Source: JAOUEA01 sp963825635 (GTDB lineage: Bacteria > Actinomycetota > UBA4738 > HRBIN12). From it: a stretch of 64,000 bases of DNA. Below are positions 1 through 7,831 of this stretch, piece by piece (the first letter of the stretch is position 1; each line of letters starts with the position of its first letter). Where the stretch lies: contig CAWGTU010000001.1 in assembly GCA_963825635.1 (NCBI GenBank), positions 1,612,001 through 1,676,000 on the forward strand, written 5' to 3'. A program made the position numbers and the translations under genes. The notes under the pieces were generated by a model that saw only the letters and a program-made list of their open reading frames with translations, was not told where the DNA came from and made no database searches.

Positions 1-933
1 CTCGCCCGGAGCTATTTCGGACTGTTCGAGCGGGCATCGTGCAGTCCCGGGATGGCCAGGGCGCTGCTCGCGAGCATCGAAGCCGTCGACGTGCGTCCGG
101 TGCTTCCTGCCCTTCAGGTGCCGACCTTGCTGCTCCATCGACGGGACGACCCGTTCGCTGCATCGCTGTGGACGGACGAGATCCACGCACTGGCACCGGA
201 TGCCGAGCGCATCGAGCTGGATGGGGACGATCACCTCCCTTGGCTCGGGGATTCCGGAGCCGTCGCGGCGGCGGTGGGCACGTTCGTCAACGGCGAGGCG
301 GAGCCGCGGCGGCCGGCGCGCACGGTCGCGAGCCTGCTGTTCACCGACATCGTCGACTCGACCCGCCACGCGGTGACGATGGGCGATGCCGCGTGGACGC
401 GGCTGCTCGCGGAGCACAACCAGGTGGTGCGAACCGCGATCGAGAGGCAGCGTGGCCGAGAGGTGAAGACGCTCGGCGACGGCTTCCTCGGTATGTTCAC
501 GACGCCGGGGCGTGCCGTCCGGTGTGCGGGCGACATCGTCAGGAACGTTCACCCTCTCGGCATATCGATCCGCGCCGGGGTCCACACCGGCGAGATCGAG
601 GTCGTCGACGTCAACGACATCGCCGGCATCACGGTCCACATCGCCGCGAGGATCGGCGCCCAGGCCGGGCCCGACGAGGTCCTCGTGTCCGGTGACGCCC
701 GTGATCTGGCCGTCGATCAGTCGCTCTCGTTCCGGTCGGTCGGTTCGATCAGCCTGAAAGGCATGCCGAAGCCCATCTCCGTCAGTGCACTCCAGGATGC
801 CCCCGGTGACGCCGACCTCGCGGCGAACCGGCCTCAGCGCTGGGCTGACCGCATCACTATCGGGGCTCTGCGCTCGGCCGCGGCCTTCCGCCGTTCCCTG
901 GGACGCCGATCGAGCACGTCCCCGATCGCCTGA
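1..933 (+). CDS. Alpha/beta-hydrolase fused to class III adenylate/guanylate cyclase (5' end outside window)
   Basis: The frame is open from the first base, so the gene starts upstream. The first ~95 visible residues look like the C-terminal part of an alpha/beta hydrolase (a PTLLLHRRDDPF strand and a GDDHLPWLGD segment with the likely catalytic His). A class III cyclase homology domain follows: FTDIVDST and KTLGDGF supply the two metal-binding Asp residues, and GVHTGEIE plus a VHIAAR segment form the second half. This order is known from mycobacterial Rv1900c-like hydrolase-cyclases. The last ~45 residues are low-complexity. It would make a cyclic nucleotide in response to an unknown ligand of the hydrolase-like domain. 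The Asn of the usual VNxAAR motif is His here, so the activity or substrate may differ. Confidence 0.88.
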   Translation, partial: LARSYFGLFERASCSPGMARALLASIEAVDVRPVLPALQVPTLLLHRRDDPFAASLWTDEIHALAPDAERIELDGDDHLPWLGDSGAVAAAVGTFVNGEAEPRRPARTVASLLFTDIVDSTRHAVTMGDAAWTRLLAEHNQVVRTAIERQRGREVKTLGDGFLGMFTTPGRAVRCAGDIVRNVHPLGISIRAGVHTGEIEVVDVNDIAGITVHIAARIGAQAGPDEVLVSGDARDLAVDQSLSFRSVGSISLKGMPKPISVSALQDAPGDADLAANRPQRWADRITIGALRSAAAFRRSLGRRSSTSPIA

Positions 934-982
934 GATCGTCGGCCCGCTCCGCGAGGCGCGGGGTCGGCGTCGTCCGTTCCGA

Positions 983-1780
983 CTACCGGATCGTCGTGAA
1001 GCCTGCGGCCTCGCAGGCGTCGACCATCATCCTGATGTCGTCGTAGGAGGAGGAGTCCACCGCCACGAACCGATCCACGAGGCCGACGTCGAGTCGCTCC
1101 CGGCAGGACGGATCATCGCCCATGGTGAGCAACACGGCTCGGATGTCCTCTCGGAGTTCCCTCGGCAGCCGCTTCGACACCGCAACGGGCTGGATCGTGG
1201 AAGGACCCAGCGCCTCGATCACGCGAAGGCTCTCCCGCAGCGCGAGGTCGTCCCGGAGCGCGACCGCGAGGACCTGCGAGTCGATGGCCGAGGCGTCGAC
1301 CTCGGCCCTCGACACCATCCGGATCGACTCCTCATGGAACCCGGCTTCGATGACCTCACCGAAGAACCCGCTCGTCTCTCCCATGCGGAGCAGGTGGAAT
1401 CGCGTGATCCCATACCCTGAGTGCGAGAGCGGTTCGTTGTAGGACCACGAGCGCCCGCGCAGATCCTCGAAGGAGCGGAACGGGCTCTCGCGATGGACGA
1501 TCACGTCGGAGAAGTAGACCGGCGCTCCGACGTAGCGTTCGCCCTGCAGCACAGGAGCGGCCACCGGCTCCGCAGGGGAGATCCCCTGGCGTTCGAACAT
1601 CACGTACGGAAGGCTGCACACGAAGCAGACGTCGTTCTCGTCCCGCGCGCAGCTCGCGTAGTCGGTCTCGACGACGAGCTCTGTTGGGATACCGAGCCGC
1701 CGACCGATCTCATCCGTGACGACCTCGTATACCGGCAGGATGTTGGGAGCAAGGTACGTGCCGATCCGCAGTCGATCCAC
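983..1780 (-). CDS. PhnD-like phosphate/phosphonate-type substrate-binding protein
   Basis: The 265-residue product has the pattern of the PhnD/SsuA periplasmic-binding superfamily: an RIGTYLAPNILP first strand, a SLPYVMFERQG segment, the FEDLRGRSWSYNEPLSHSGY signature of PhnD-type proteins, and a late DSQVLAV helix. The frame is open further upstream, but that part overlaps the neighbouring permease and is not protein-like. I place the start at a GTG just before the first beta strand; no clear ribosome site is visible. There is no signal peptide and no ABC permease or ATPase next to it, so a classical import role is doubtful. It may act as a cytoplasmic ligand sensor or be an orphan. Confidence 0.75.
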   Translation of the reverse strand: MDRLRIGTYLAPNILPVYEVVTDEIGRRLGIPTELVVETDYASCARDENDVCFVCSLPYVMFERQGISPAEPVAAPVLQGERYVGAPVYFSDVIVHRESPFRSFEDLRGRSWSYNEPLSHSGYGITRFHLLRMGETSGFFGEVIEAGFHEESIRMVSRAEVDASAIDSQVLAVALRDDLALRESLRVIEALGPSTIQPVAVSKRLPRELREDIRAVLLTMGDDPSCRERLDVGLVDRFVAVDSSSYDDIRMMVDACEAAGFTTIR

Positions 1781-1848
1781 GGTTGCGAAGCGTAGCGGCG
1801 ATCGTCCGTTCTCGGAGGCGACCTGCGCGAGCCTTCGCTGCGCCGTCC

Positions 1849-2796
1849 TTAGTCGAGGAGGCTGACGATCAGCACCAGCGTGGGGATCGACAGGACCGTC
1901 CCAACGATGAGCGTGGAGGCCGATTCCGCTTCGTAGCTTCGGTAGCGAACCGCGAACATCGGGGCCACCACCGACGCTGGCATCGCCGTCAGGATCACGG
2001 ATTCGCTCCGGGCCACGCCGGTGATACCGAACAGCAGCGCCAGCCCTGCCATCAGCGCGGGCTGCGCGAGGTTCTTCAGGAGGGCGAGCATCACCGGCTG
2101 CGTCCCGATGTGGAGTCGGTACCGCGACAGGATCAGGCCGGCTGCGAACAAGGCGACGGCCGACGTGCTTTCTCCGATGAGGTCCAGGCTGTCGTCGAAG
2201 GGGCTGGGCACGTGCACGCCGATCGCGACCAACGCGAGTGCCACGAGCGGTGACCACACGAGGGTCTTCGAGATCGTCCTGCGAAGGACCTCGCCCAGGA
2301 TCGCGCCGACACCCCGCGCTTCGTCCGCTGGTCGTGTCCCCCACTCGAGCAGCACGATCGACAGCGGCAGCACCGTGACGTTGGTCGCGATCGCGTACAG
2401 CGCGATCGCGTTCGAGCTGCTCGCCTTGCTGAACAACCCGTCGAGGATCGGAGTCCCCATGAACGCCGCGGTGGGGACAGCGATCAGCAATCCGATGATC
2501 GTGGCGGCGGCCAGCCCCTGTCTGAGCACGGTCGTCCCGAGCGCCACACCGAGAACAAGGAACACGAGCTGGACCAGGATCACGGCGAGGAAGAGGATCG
2601 CGTCCTCAGCGAGGACGGACCGAGGCGTCGCGAGCACGCTGGCGAAGATCATCGCGGGCAACGCGAAGCCGAGAACGAACTCGTTGAAGCCCTCGATCTG
2701 ATGGTCGTCGAAGATCTTCCGCTTCCCACCGAAATAGCCCAAGCCGATCACGACGAACACCGGCGCCAGTACGGAGAGGATGTCCAGGACGTTCAC
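1849..2796 (-). CDS. AEC-family (auxin efflux carrier) permease
   Basis: The 315-residue protein is almost entirely hydrophobic, with about ten membrane segments. It starts with a VLAPVFVVIGLGYFGGKRK helix-loop typical of AEC/malonate-type transporters and has a pseudo-repeat of two five-helix halves. Conserved features include NEFVLGFALPAMIF near residue 40 and LLKNLAQPALMAGLALLFG near 235. Family members export or import small organic anions; the substrate cannot be told here. The start codon is GTG. The gene lies directly upstream of the PhnD-like gene on the same strand, about 68 bases away, so the two may be co-transcribed. Confidence 0.85.
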   Translation of the reverse strand: MNVLDILSVLAPVFVVIGLGYFGGKRKIFDDHQIEGFNEFVLGFALPAMIFASVLATPRSVLAEDAILFLAVILVQLVFLVLGVALGTTVLRQGLAAATIIGLLIAVPTAAFMGTPILDGLFSKASSSNAIALYAIATNVTVLPLSIVLLEWGTRPADEARGVGAILGEVLRRTISKTLVWSPLVALALVAIGVHVPSPFDDSLDLIGESTSAVALFAAGLILSRYRLHIGTQPVMLALLKNLAQPALMAGLALLFGITGVARSESVILTAMPASVVAPMFAVRYRSYEAESASTLIVGTVLSIPTLVLIVSLLD

Positions 2797-2984
2797 GCGG
2801 GAACGCTACCCCGACATCCCCTGCCCGCGCTCAGGCCGCGCCTGGTCTGCTTGAACGCTGGTCGCTCCGATGCTGCCGGGGTGGACGAATGAGAGGGCGC
2901 TGCAAACAGTGGCGAGGGGCGGTCACCAGGCTTCTTCTTGACCACCGCGTGTGGGGTCCGGTCACGACTGGCGGCCTTTGACGG

Positions 2985-3057
2985 TGGGCGCTGAGGGAGT
3001 CGAACCCCCGACCTTCGCCTTGTAAGGGCGACGCTCTGCCAGCTGAGCTAAGCGCCC
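2985..3057 (-). tRNA. tRNA-Val (anticodon TAC)
   Basis: Read on the minus strand this folds as a full cloverleaf: a 7-bp acceptor stem GGGCGCT/AGCGCCC, a D-arm GCTC..GAGC, an anticodon stem TCGCC/GGCGA with loop CTTACAA, and a T-arm with TTCGACT. The loop gives anticodon TAC, which reads GUA valine codons. The CCA end is not encoded. It stands alone, about 190 bases downstream of the AEC permease start. Confidence 0.97.
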
Positions 3058-3064
3058 GCGCTCC

Positions 3065-3343
3065 TCACGCGAGTTCCGTGTGACCACAGGCCCGACACAC
3101 CACGCCGCCGAGCTGCGCCGACAGGCGCGTTCCCCCGCAGGATCGGCACCGGTCCAGGCCCTCGGCCCAGTCCGGACGCTCGACCTGACACGCCGGGCAG
3201 ATCAGCACCTGCCGTCCGCCCGAGACGGCCCGCACCCACGGCGTCTCCCGCTTGTCGGGATCGTAGGTGGGTCGGCCGCACAGGGAACACCCCGGTCGGT
3301 CGCCCGTGACGAGGGCACCGTCCTTCGGCCTCACGGCTCGCAA
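3065..3343 (-). CDS. Small double zinc-ribbon protein
   Basis: The 92-residue protein carries four CxxC knuckles (CSLC, CPAC, CRSC, CRAC) at about residues 19, 49, 66 and 83, enough for two zinc ribbons. The spacing resembles rubredoxin-like and regulatory zinc ribbons, but I cannot assign a family or function. The start shown is TTG; a GTG three codons later is equally possible, and neither has a strong ribosome site. It ends just 8 bases before the tRNA-Val. The regular Cys spacing makes a chance frame unlikely. Confidence 0.7.
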   Translation of the reverse strand: MRAVRPKDGALVTGDRPGCSLCGRPTYDPDKRETPWVRAVSGGRQVLICPACQVERPDWAEGLDRCRSCGGTRLSAQLGGVVCRACGHTELA

Positions 3344-3391
3344 GGATACCGATGTGCGCCGCGACGGTCGCGGAGGGGATAGCCTTCGGCG

Positions 3392-4576
3392 ATGATCGAG
3401 GGGCTCGGATCACTGCTCGCCGTGATGGTCGTCGTGGCCGCGGCGCCGATCGTCGTGGCGTTCCTGCCCGGTCGCGTGCCCCAGGTCGTGCTGCTGATCG
3501 CGGGAGGCATCGTGATCGGGCCCGAGGTGTTCGACGTCGCTCACCCGAACGACATCACCCTCTTCGCGAATCTCGGGCTCGGGTTCTTGTTCCTGCTGGC
3601 GGGCTACGAGCTCGACCCGAGCCTGCTGAGGGAACGCTCCGGGAAGCTCGCGATCGTGGCGTGGGCGATCACGGTCGTGATCGCCATCGCGACCGTGGGA
3701 GCGCTGGAGCTGGCGGGCCTCGTGTCGGCGTTCCTCCCGGTCGCGATCGGGCTCACGACGACCGCGCTCGGCACGTTGCTCCCGATCCTGCGCGACCACC
3801 ACATGCTCGAAGGACGATTCGGCCGCACGCTGTTCGCTGCCGGCGCCATCGGGGAGATGGGGCCCGTGCTCTGCATCGCCCTGTTGCTCGGCCACTACAA
3901 CTCGATCGTCGAGGTCATCGGCGTGGCTGCGGTGGCGGGCGTGGCGTTCGCGCTCTCGGTGATCCCGCGGCTCACGCAAGGCACACGGTTCGGGCGCATC
4001 GTCGAAGAAGGCCAGCACGAGACATCGCAGACGACGTTGCGTCTCACGCTGCTCCTGCTCGTCGCGTTGCTCTACCTCTCCGCCGAGTTCGACCTCGACA
4101 TCGTGCTCGGCGCGTTCTTCGCGGGCATGGTACTGAGACGGTGGCACCCGGGCGACGTGGAATCGCTCGAGAAGAAGCTCGACGCCGTGGGGTACGGGTT
4201 CTTCATCCCGGTCTTCTTCGTGTCGTCGGGGATGGGGCTCGACGTGATCTCGATCGTCGAGTCGCCTGGGCGACTTCTCGGGTTCTTCGTGCTGCTGCTC
4301 CTCGTGCGGGGCGTGCCCGCACTGTTCGTCTATCGCAAGGACCTGACGGCTCCGCGTCGTGTGCAGATGATGTTGCTGACCGCGACCACCCTCCCCCTTC
4401 TGGTCGCCCTCAGCGAGATCGGGCTGCAGAACGGATCGATGCTGCCCGAGAACGCAGCCGCGCTCGTCGGCGCCGGCGTGCTCTCGGTCGCGATCTTCCC
4501 GGCGCTCGCGGTGCGGCTCCAACCACGGGCGCTCGAGGCTGATCGCGAAGCCTCGGCCCCAGAGCAACCACGGTGA
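3392..4576 (+). CDS. Cation:proton antiporter (CPA2/KefB-like membrane domain)
   Basis: The 394-residue protein has about twelve membrane segments. It has the CPA2 layout: VPQVVLLIAGGIVIGPEV after helix 1, the GFLFLLAGYELDPSLL segment with the conserved acidic pair, and a GAFFAGMVLRRW helix in the middle. These proteins exchange Na+ or K+ for protons across the cytoplasmic membrane. The C-terminus stops after the last helix, so there is no RCK/TrkA-N regulatory domain. A purine-rich stretch GGAGGGG lies 14 bases before the ATG. The next gene (urease-like) begins 16 bases downstream on the same strand. Confidence 0.9.
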   Translation: MIEGLGSLLAVMVVVAAAPIVVAFLPGRVPQVVLLIAGGIVIGPEVFDVAHPNDITLFANLGLGFLFLLAGYELDPSLLRERSGKLAIVAWAITVVIAIATVGALELAGLVSAFLPVAIGLTTTALGTLLPILRDHHMLEGRFGRTLFAAGAIGEMGPVLCIALLLGHYNSIVEVIGVAAVAGVAFALSVIPRLTQGTRFGRIVEEGQHETSQTTLRLTLLLLVALLYLSAEFDLDIVLGAFFAGMVLRRWHPGDVESLEKKLDAVGYGFFIPVFFVSSGMGLDVISIVESPGRLLGFFVLLLLVRGVPALFVYRKDLTAPRRVQMMLLTATTLPLLVALSEIGLQNGSMLPENAAALVGAGVLSVAIFPALAVRLQPRALEADREASAPEQPR

Positions 4577-4592
4577 GGAGGGGGTCGGCGCG

Positions 4593-5138
4593 ATGCAGTT
4601 GAACCCGACCGAGAAGGACCGGCTGCTCGTCTTCGCCACGGCACAGCTCGCTCGCGAGATGCTGGCCCGCGGGCTCGCGCTGAACGCGCCCGAGGCGATC
4701 GCGCTCGTCTGCGACGAGATGCACCTCGCCGCGCGCGCCGGCGCCGCATACGAGCAGATCGTCGAGGCCGGCCGCGCCGTCGCCGATCGCACCCCCCTGC
4801 TCGACGGCGTCGCGACGATCGCCGCCGAGATCCGGCTGGAGGTGCTGCTCGAGGACGGGTCCCGGCTGATCGTGCTCCGGGAGCCCTTCGGTCCCGCCGA
4901 TGCCGAAGGGCCGGGCGCCATCCGGTTCGCGCCGGGCGACGTCGACCTCGTGCCCGACCGCGAGCGGCGGCGGCTCACCGTGCGCAACACGTCGCGCCGA
5001 CCGGTGCGGGTCTCGTCGCACTTCCCGTTCTGGCAGGTGAACCCGTCGCTCGAGTTCGACCGCGAGGCGGCGCGACGGGTTCCGGCTCGACCTGCCCGCG
5101 GGCGACTCGCTGCGATGGGCACCCGGCGAAGAGCGTGA
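4593..5138 (+). CDS. ureAB: Urease gamma-beta fusion (UreAB type), C-terminal frame disrupted
   Basis: Residues 1-100 match urease gamma (LNPTEKDRLLVF, a LNAPEAIALVCDEM segment, a late GVATIAAEIRLEVLLEDG). From about residue 100 the urease beta fold follows (PGDVDLVPDRER, RPVRVSSHFPFWQVNP, LEFDREAARR). After EFDREAARR the expected beta tail continues in the next frame (GFRLDLPAGDSLRWAPGEE, then REVELVAYGG), as if one base had been added near 5076. The natural stop that would overlap the ureC ATG (TGA at 5187-5189) lies in the original frame, so a second compensating shift before 5187 is needed. The intact gene would thus run to 5189. Either the gene is decaying or the assembly has two indels. 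Confidence 0.72.
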   Translation: MQLNPTEKDRLLVFATAQLAREMLARGLALNAPEAIALVCDEMHLAARAGAAYEQIVEAGRAVADRTPLLDGVATIAAEIRLEVLLEDGSRLIVLREPFGPADAEGPGAIRFAPGDVDLVPDRERRRLTVRNTSRRPVRVSSHFPFWQVNPSLEFDREAARRVPARPARGRLAAMGTRRRA

Positions 5139-5188
5139 GGTCGAGCTCGTGGCCTACGGCGGAGCGGGCGCTCCGGAGGGAACCGCTG

Positions 5189-6937
5189 ATGCCCCGCTCG
5201 ATCTCCCGCTCCGAGCACGCGCTGCGCCACGGGCCGACGACCGGCGATCGGGTCCGGCTCGGCGACACCGACCTGTGGATCCGCATCGAGGACGACCTCA
5301 CCGAGCCGGCCGACCAGGCGCTCTGGGGCTACGCGAAGACCATGCGATCGAGGATGACCCAGCGCGACACCGCGACGAGCGAGAGCGAGCTCGATGCGGT
5401 GATCGGCAGCGCGATCGTGGTCGATCCGATGCTCGGCGTCGTGAAGGCCGACCTCGGCATCAAGGACGGGCGCATCGCGGGCATCGGCCGCGCCGGGAAC
5501 CCCGACATCACCGACGGCGTCGACCTCACGGTCGGACCGGGCACGTGGCCGATCCCGTGTCACGGCCTGATCGCGACGCCCGGAGGCGTCGACAGCCACG
5601 TGCACCTGCTGAGCCCGCGTCTCGTGCCGGTCGCGCTCAGTGCCGGCGTCACGACCCTGATCACGGCCGGCTTCGAGGAGCCCGCGTGGCGCATGCACCG
5701 AACGCTCGAGGCGTTCGAGTTCCTGCCCGTGAACGTCGGGCTGCAGGCGAGTGCCCGCGCAGACCGCCGAGAGCCGCTCGAGGCGCTGATCGAGGCCGGC
5801 TCGGTGGGGCTGAAGATCCACGAGGATTGGGGCGCGTATCCCGAGATCGTCGACGCGACCCTCGCGACCGCCGACGCCCACGACGTCGCGGTCTGCCTGC
5901 ACACCGACGGTCTCAACGAATCGACCGAGCTCGAGGGCACGATCGACGCGATCGGCGGGCGCACGATCCACGCCTACCACGTCGAGGGTGCCGGGGGCGG
6001 CCACGTGCCCGACGTGCTCGGCCTCGTGCGCGTGCCGAACGTGCTCTGCTCATCGACCACCCCCGGCCTGCCGTGGGGCCGTGCCGCCGACCTCGAGCAC
6101 ACCGACATGATCCTGCTCGTGCACGAGGGGAACCCGGGTCTCGCCGACGACGTCGCCGGAGCGCGAGAGCGGGTCCGCGCGACGACGATGGCCGCCGAGG
6201 GTCCCCTGCACGATCTGGGTGCGATCTCGATCGTGAACTCCGACTCACAGGGCATGGGGCGAATCGGCGAGACGATCCGGCGCACGTGGCAGCTCGCCCA
6301 CGCGATGAAGGCGTGGCGTGCCTCCGAGCTCGGCGCCGGATGGCCCGACGCGCCGACGGCGCGCCGCCTGCGGCCGCGCCCCCCGGGCTCGCTCACCGAC
6401 GACGGGCTGGGCCCCGACGACAACGAGCGGGTGCTGTCCTACCTCGCGAAGCACTCGGCCGAGCCCGCGATCGTGCACGGCATCGCCGGCGAGGTGGGCT
6501 CCCTCGCCCCCGGGCGCTCGGCCGACATCGTGCTGTGGGACCCTGCGACGTTCGGCGTCCGCCCCCTGATGGTGATCAAGGGCGGCGTCGTGGCGTGGAG
6601 CGCGAGCGGAGAAGGGAACGCCAGCGTGCACGGTGCCGAACCGACCCGCTACGGCCCCGATTGGGGAGGCACCGGCGAGGCGGCGGCGAGGCTGTCGACG
6701 ACCTTCGTCTCGCGCGTCGCGTTCGACGCCGGCATCGGCGACATCCTCGGCACCCGTCGAGAGGTGGTCGCCGTCGGTGGGACGCGAGGCCTCACCCGGA
6801 ACGACCTCCTCGCCAACACCGCCGTGCCCGACGTCGACGTCTCGCCCGACGACGGCGAGGTCACGATCGGCGGGCGGGTGCTCGCCTGCGAGCCGGTCGA
6901 CGAGGTGCCGCTCTCGCGCCGCTACCTCCTCGCCTAG
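5189..6937 (+). CDS. ureC: Divergent urease alpha subunit (UreC-like amidohydrolase)
   Basis: The 582-residue protein aligns along the whole urease alpha subunit. Seen are the metal His pair in DSHVHL (His137, His139), the Lys209 to be carbamylated in LKIHEDWGA, IHAYHVEGAGGGH with two more ligands, and the SDSQGMGR Asp352. The mobile flap, normally VCHH, reads LLVHEG: the flap Cys is Val311, the catalytic His is kept (His312) and the next His is Glu. The start is the ATG at 5189, giving TGATG coupling to ureAB; an upstream in-frame ATG would intrude into ureAB. No ureD, E, F or G gene is in the window, so nickel loading would need genes elsewhere or does not occur. Similar stand-alone UreAB/UreC pairs are known to me from Streptomyces. 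Confidence 0.88.
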   Translation: MPRSISRSEHALRHGPTTGDRVRLGDTDLWIRIEDDLTEPADQALWGYAKTMRSRMTQRDTATSESELDAVIGSAIVVDPMLGVVKADLGIKDGRIAGIGRAGNPDITDGVDLTVGPGTWPIPCHGLIATPGGVDSHVHLLSPRLVPVALSAGVTTLITAGFEEPAWRMHRTLEAFEFLPVNVGLQASARADRREPLEALIEAGSVGLKIHEDWGAYPEIVDATLATADAHDVAVCLHTDGLNESTELEGTIDAIGGRTIHAYHVEGAGGGHVPDVLGLVRVPNVLCSSTTPGLPWGRAADLEHTDMILLVHEGNPGLADDVAGARERVRATTMAAEGPLHDLGAISIVNSDSQGMGRIGETIRRTWQLAHAMKAWRASELGAGWPDAPTARRLRPRPPGSLTDDGLGPDDNERVLSYLAKHSAEPAIVHGIAGEVGSLAPGRSADIVLWDPATFGVRPLMVIKGGVVAWSASGEGNASVHGAEPTRYGPDWGGTGEAAARLSTTFVSRVAFDAGIGDILGTRREVVAVGGTRGLTRNDLLANTAVPDVDVSPDDGEVTIGGRVLACEPVDEVPLSRRYLLA

Positions 6938-6942
6938 ACGGG

Positions 6943-6977
6943 AGCGGGGGCGACGACCACCGGCCGCCGCCCCCGCT
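6943..6977. terminator. Bidirectional GC-rich hairpin between ureC and the DUF4397 gene
   Basis: A perfect 10-bp stem, AGCGGGGGCG pairing with CGCCCCCGCT, with a 15-base loop. It sits six bases after the ureC stop and 20 bases past the stop of the convergent gene. There is no T-tract, which is common for actinobacterial terminators. Confidence 0.6.
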
Positions 6978-6996
6978 GTGGTGCGTCTCGTGGAAG

Positions 6997-7689
6997 TCAG
7001 GACTTCTCGCCGACCTCCAGCGGGATGAGCGCCAGGTTGTAGCCTGCCGTCCCGTTGCCCCAGGCGTACACCTGGTAGCTGTAGCCGGCCATCAGCGACA
7101 GGTCCACCGGGCCGATCACCGGATCGCTCTGACGCGCGAGGGAGACGAACACATTGTAGTCGCCCTCGGGAACGTCGAAGCGGCGCTGGGAACCCCAGTC
7201 GAACTGACGACCGCGGTTCAACGGCGACCCGTTCGCCCACACGTTGACGGCCGGCGCGTCGGCCGTGTGCCGCACGATCACGCGGGCCAGGCCGTCATCG
7301 GTCTTCCGTGTGTTGTTGCGGTACAGGGCCAGGTTCGGCTGGCCGTGGTCGTTCAGGTTCGCGATCACGGTGTAGTTGAACCGACGGCCACCACGCAGGT
7401 CGGCCGTGGCCTTCAGGATCGCGTCGCTGCACGCCTCGCCCGCCGGTGTCACCTTCAAGCGGTACTGACCTTCGGGCAGCTTCACGCCCGAGACGATGTC
7501 TCCCGGTTCGAAGTCGGTGATCGCCTTCGCCCCGTTGACGCACACGTCCACGGTGACACCGGGGATGCCGTGCACCACATTCAACGTGAACTTCGGAGTA
7601 CCGCCCGTGGCCTGCGCAGGCACTGCTCCGAAGAGTGCCATCGTCGTCGCGAGCGCGACGGCGAGGCCGATGATGCGCTTCGACATCAT
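6997..7689 (-). CDS. Secreted DUF4397-domain protein
   Basis: The 230-residue product begins with a Sec signal peptide (MMSKRIIGLAVALATTMALF, cleavage likely after VPAQA near residue 25). It then holds two DUF4397-like beta domains: the first starts VVHGIPGVTVDVCVNG, the second VRHTADAPAVNVWANG. Both have the repeat pattern of a His/Asp strand, a central PEGxY strand (PEGQYRLKV and PEGDYNVFV) and a glycine-rich loop. The function of the family is unknown; members are exported and often attached to the envelope. A strong ribosome site GGGAGGGAG directly upstream supports the start at 7689 rather than the longer open frame. Confidence 0.85.
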   Translation of the reverse strand: MMSKRIIGLAVALATTMALFGAVPAQATGGTPKFTLNVVHGIPGVTVDVCVNGAKAITDFEPGDIVSGVKLPEGQYRLKVTPAGEACSDAILKATADLRGGRRFNYTVIANLNDHGQPNLALYRNNTRKTDDGLARVIVRHTADAPAVNVWANGSPLNRGRQFDWGSQRRFDVPEGDYNVFVSLARQSDPVIGPVDLSLMAGYSYQVYAWGNGTAGYNLALIPLEVGEKS

Positions 7690-7831
7690 CTCTCCCTCCC
7701 TTCGCGTGGCGAGTGGAACGGCGGAAGCCGCACCCTCGTTTCCACACACATGTACAGCGTACTCCGTACCCACCAGGGCCCTAGATCACGCTACGGCTTG
7801 GGTGCATAGGTTCGCCTCCGGACCCGCAGGA

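Noticed and set aside
3410..6004. An open minus-strand frame of more than 850 codons opposite the antiporter and urease genes
   Set aside because: Composition is Arg/His/Asp-rich without hydrophobic cores, and the plus strand has clear families. It is the usual antisense opening of high-GC DNA.
5149..7809. Long plus-strand frame that would extend urease beta through ureC
   Set aside because: Only its first ~25 codons match urease beta; the rest is Arg/Pro/Ala shadow of ureC in another frame.
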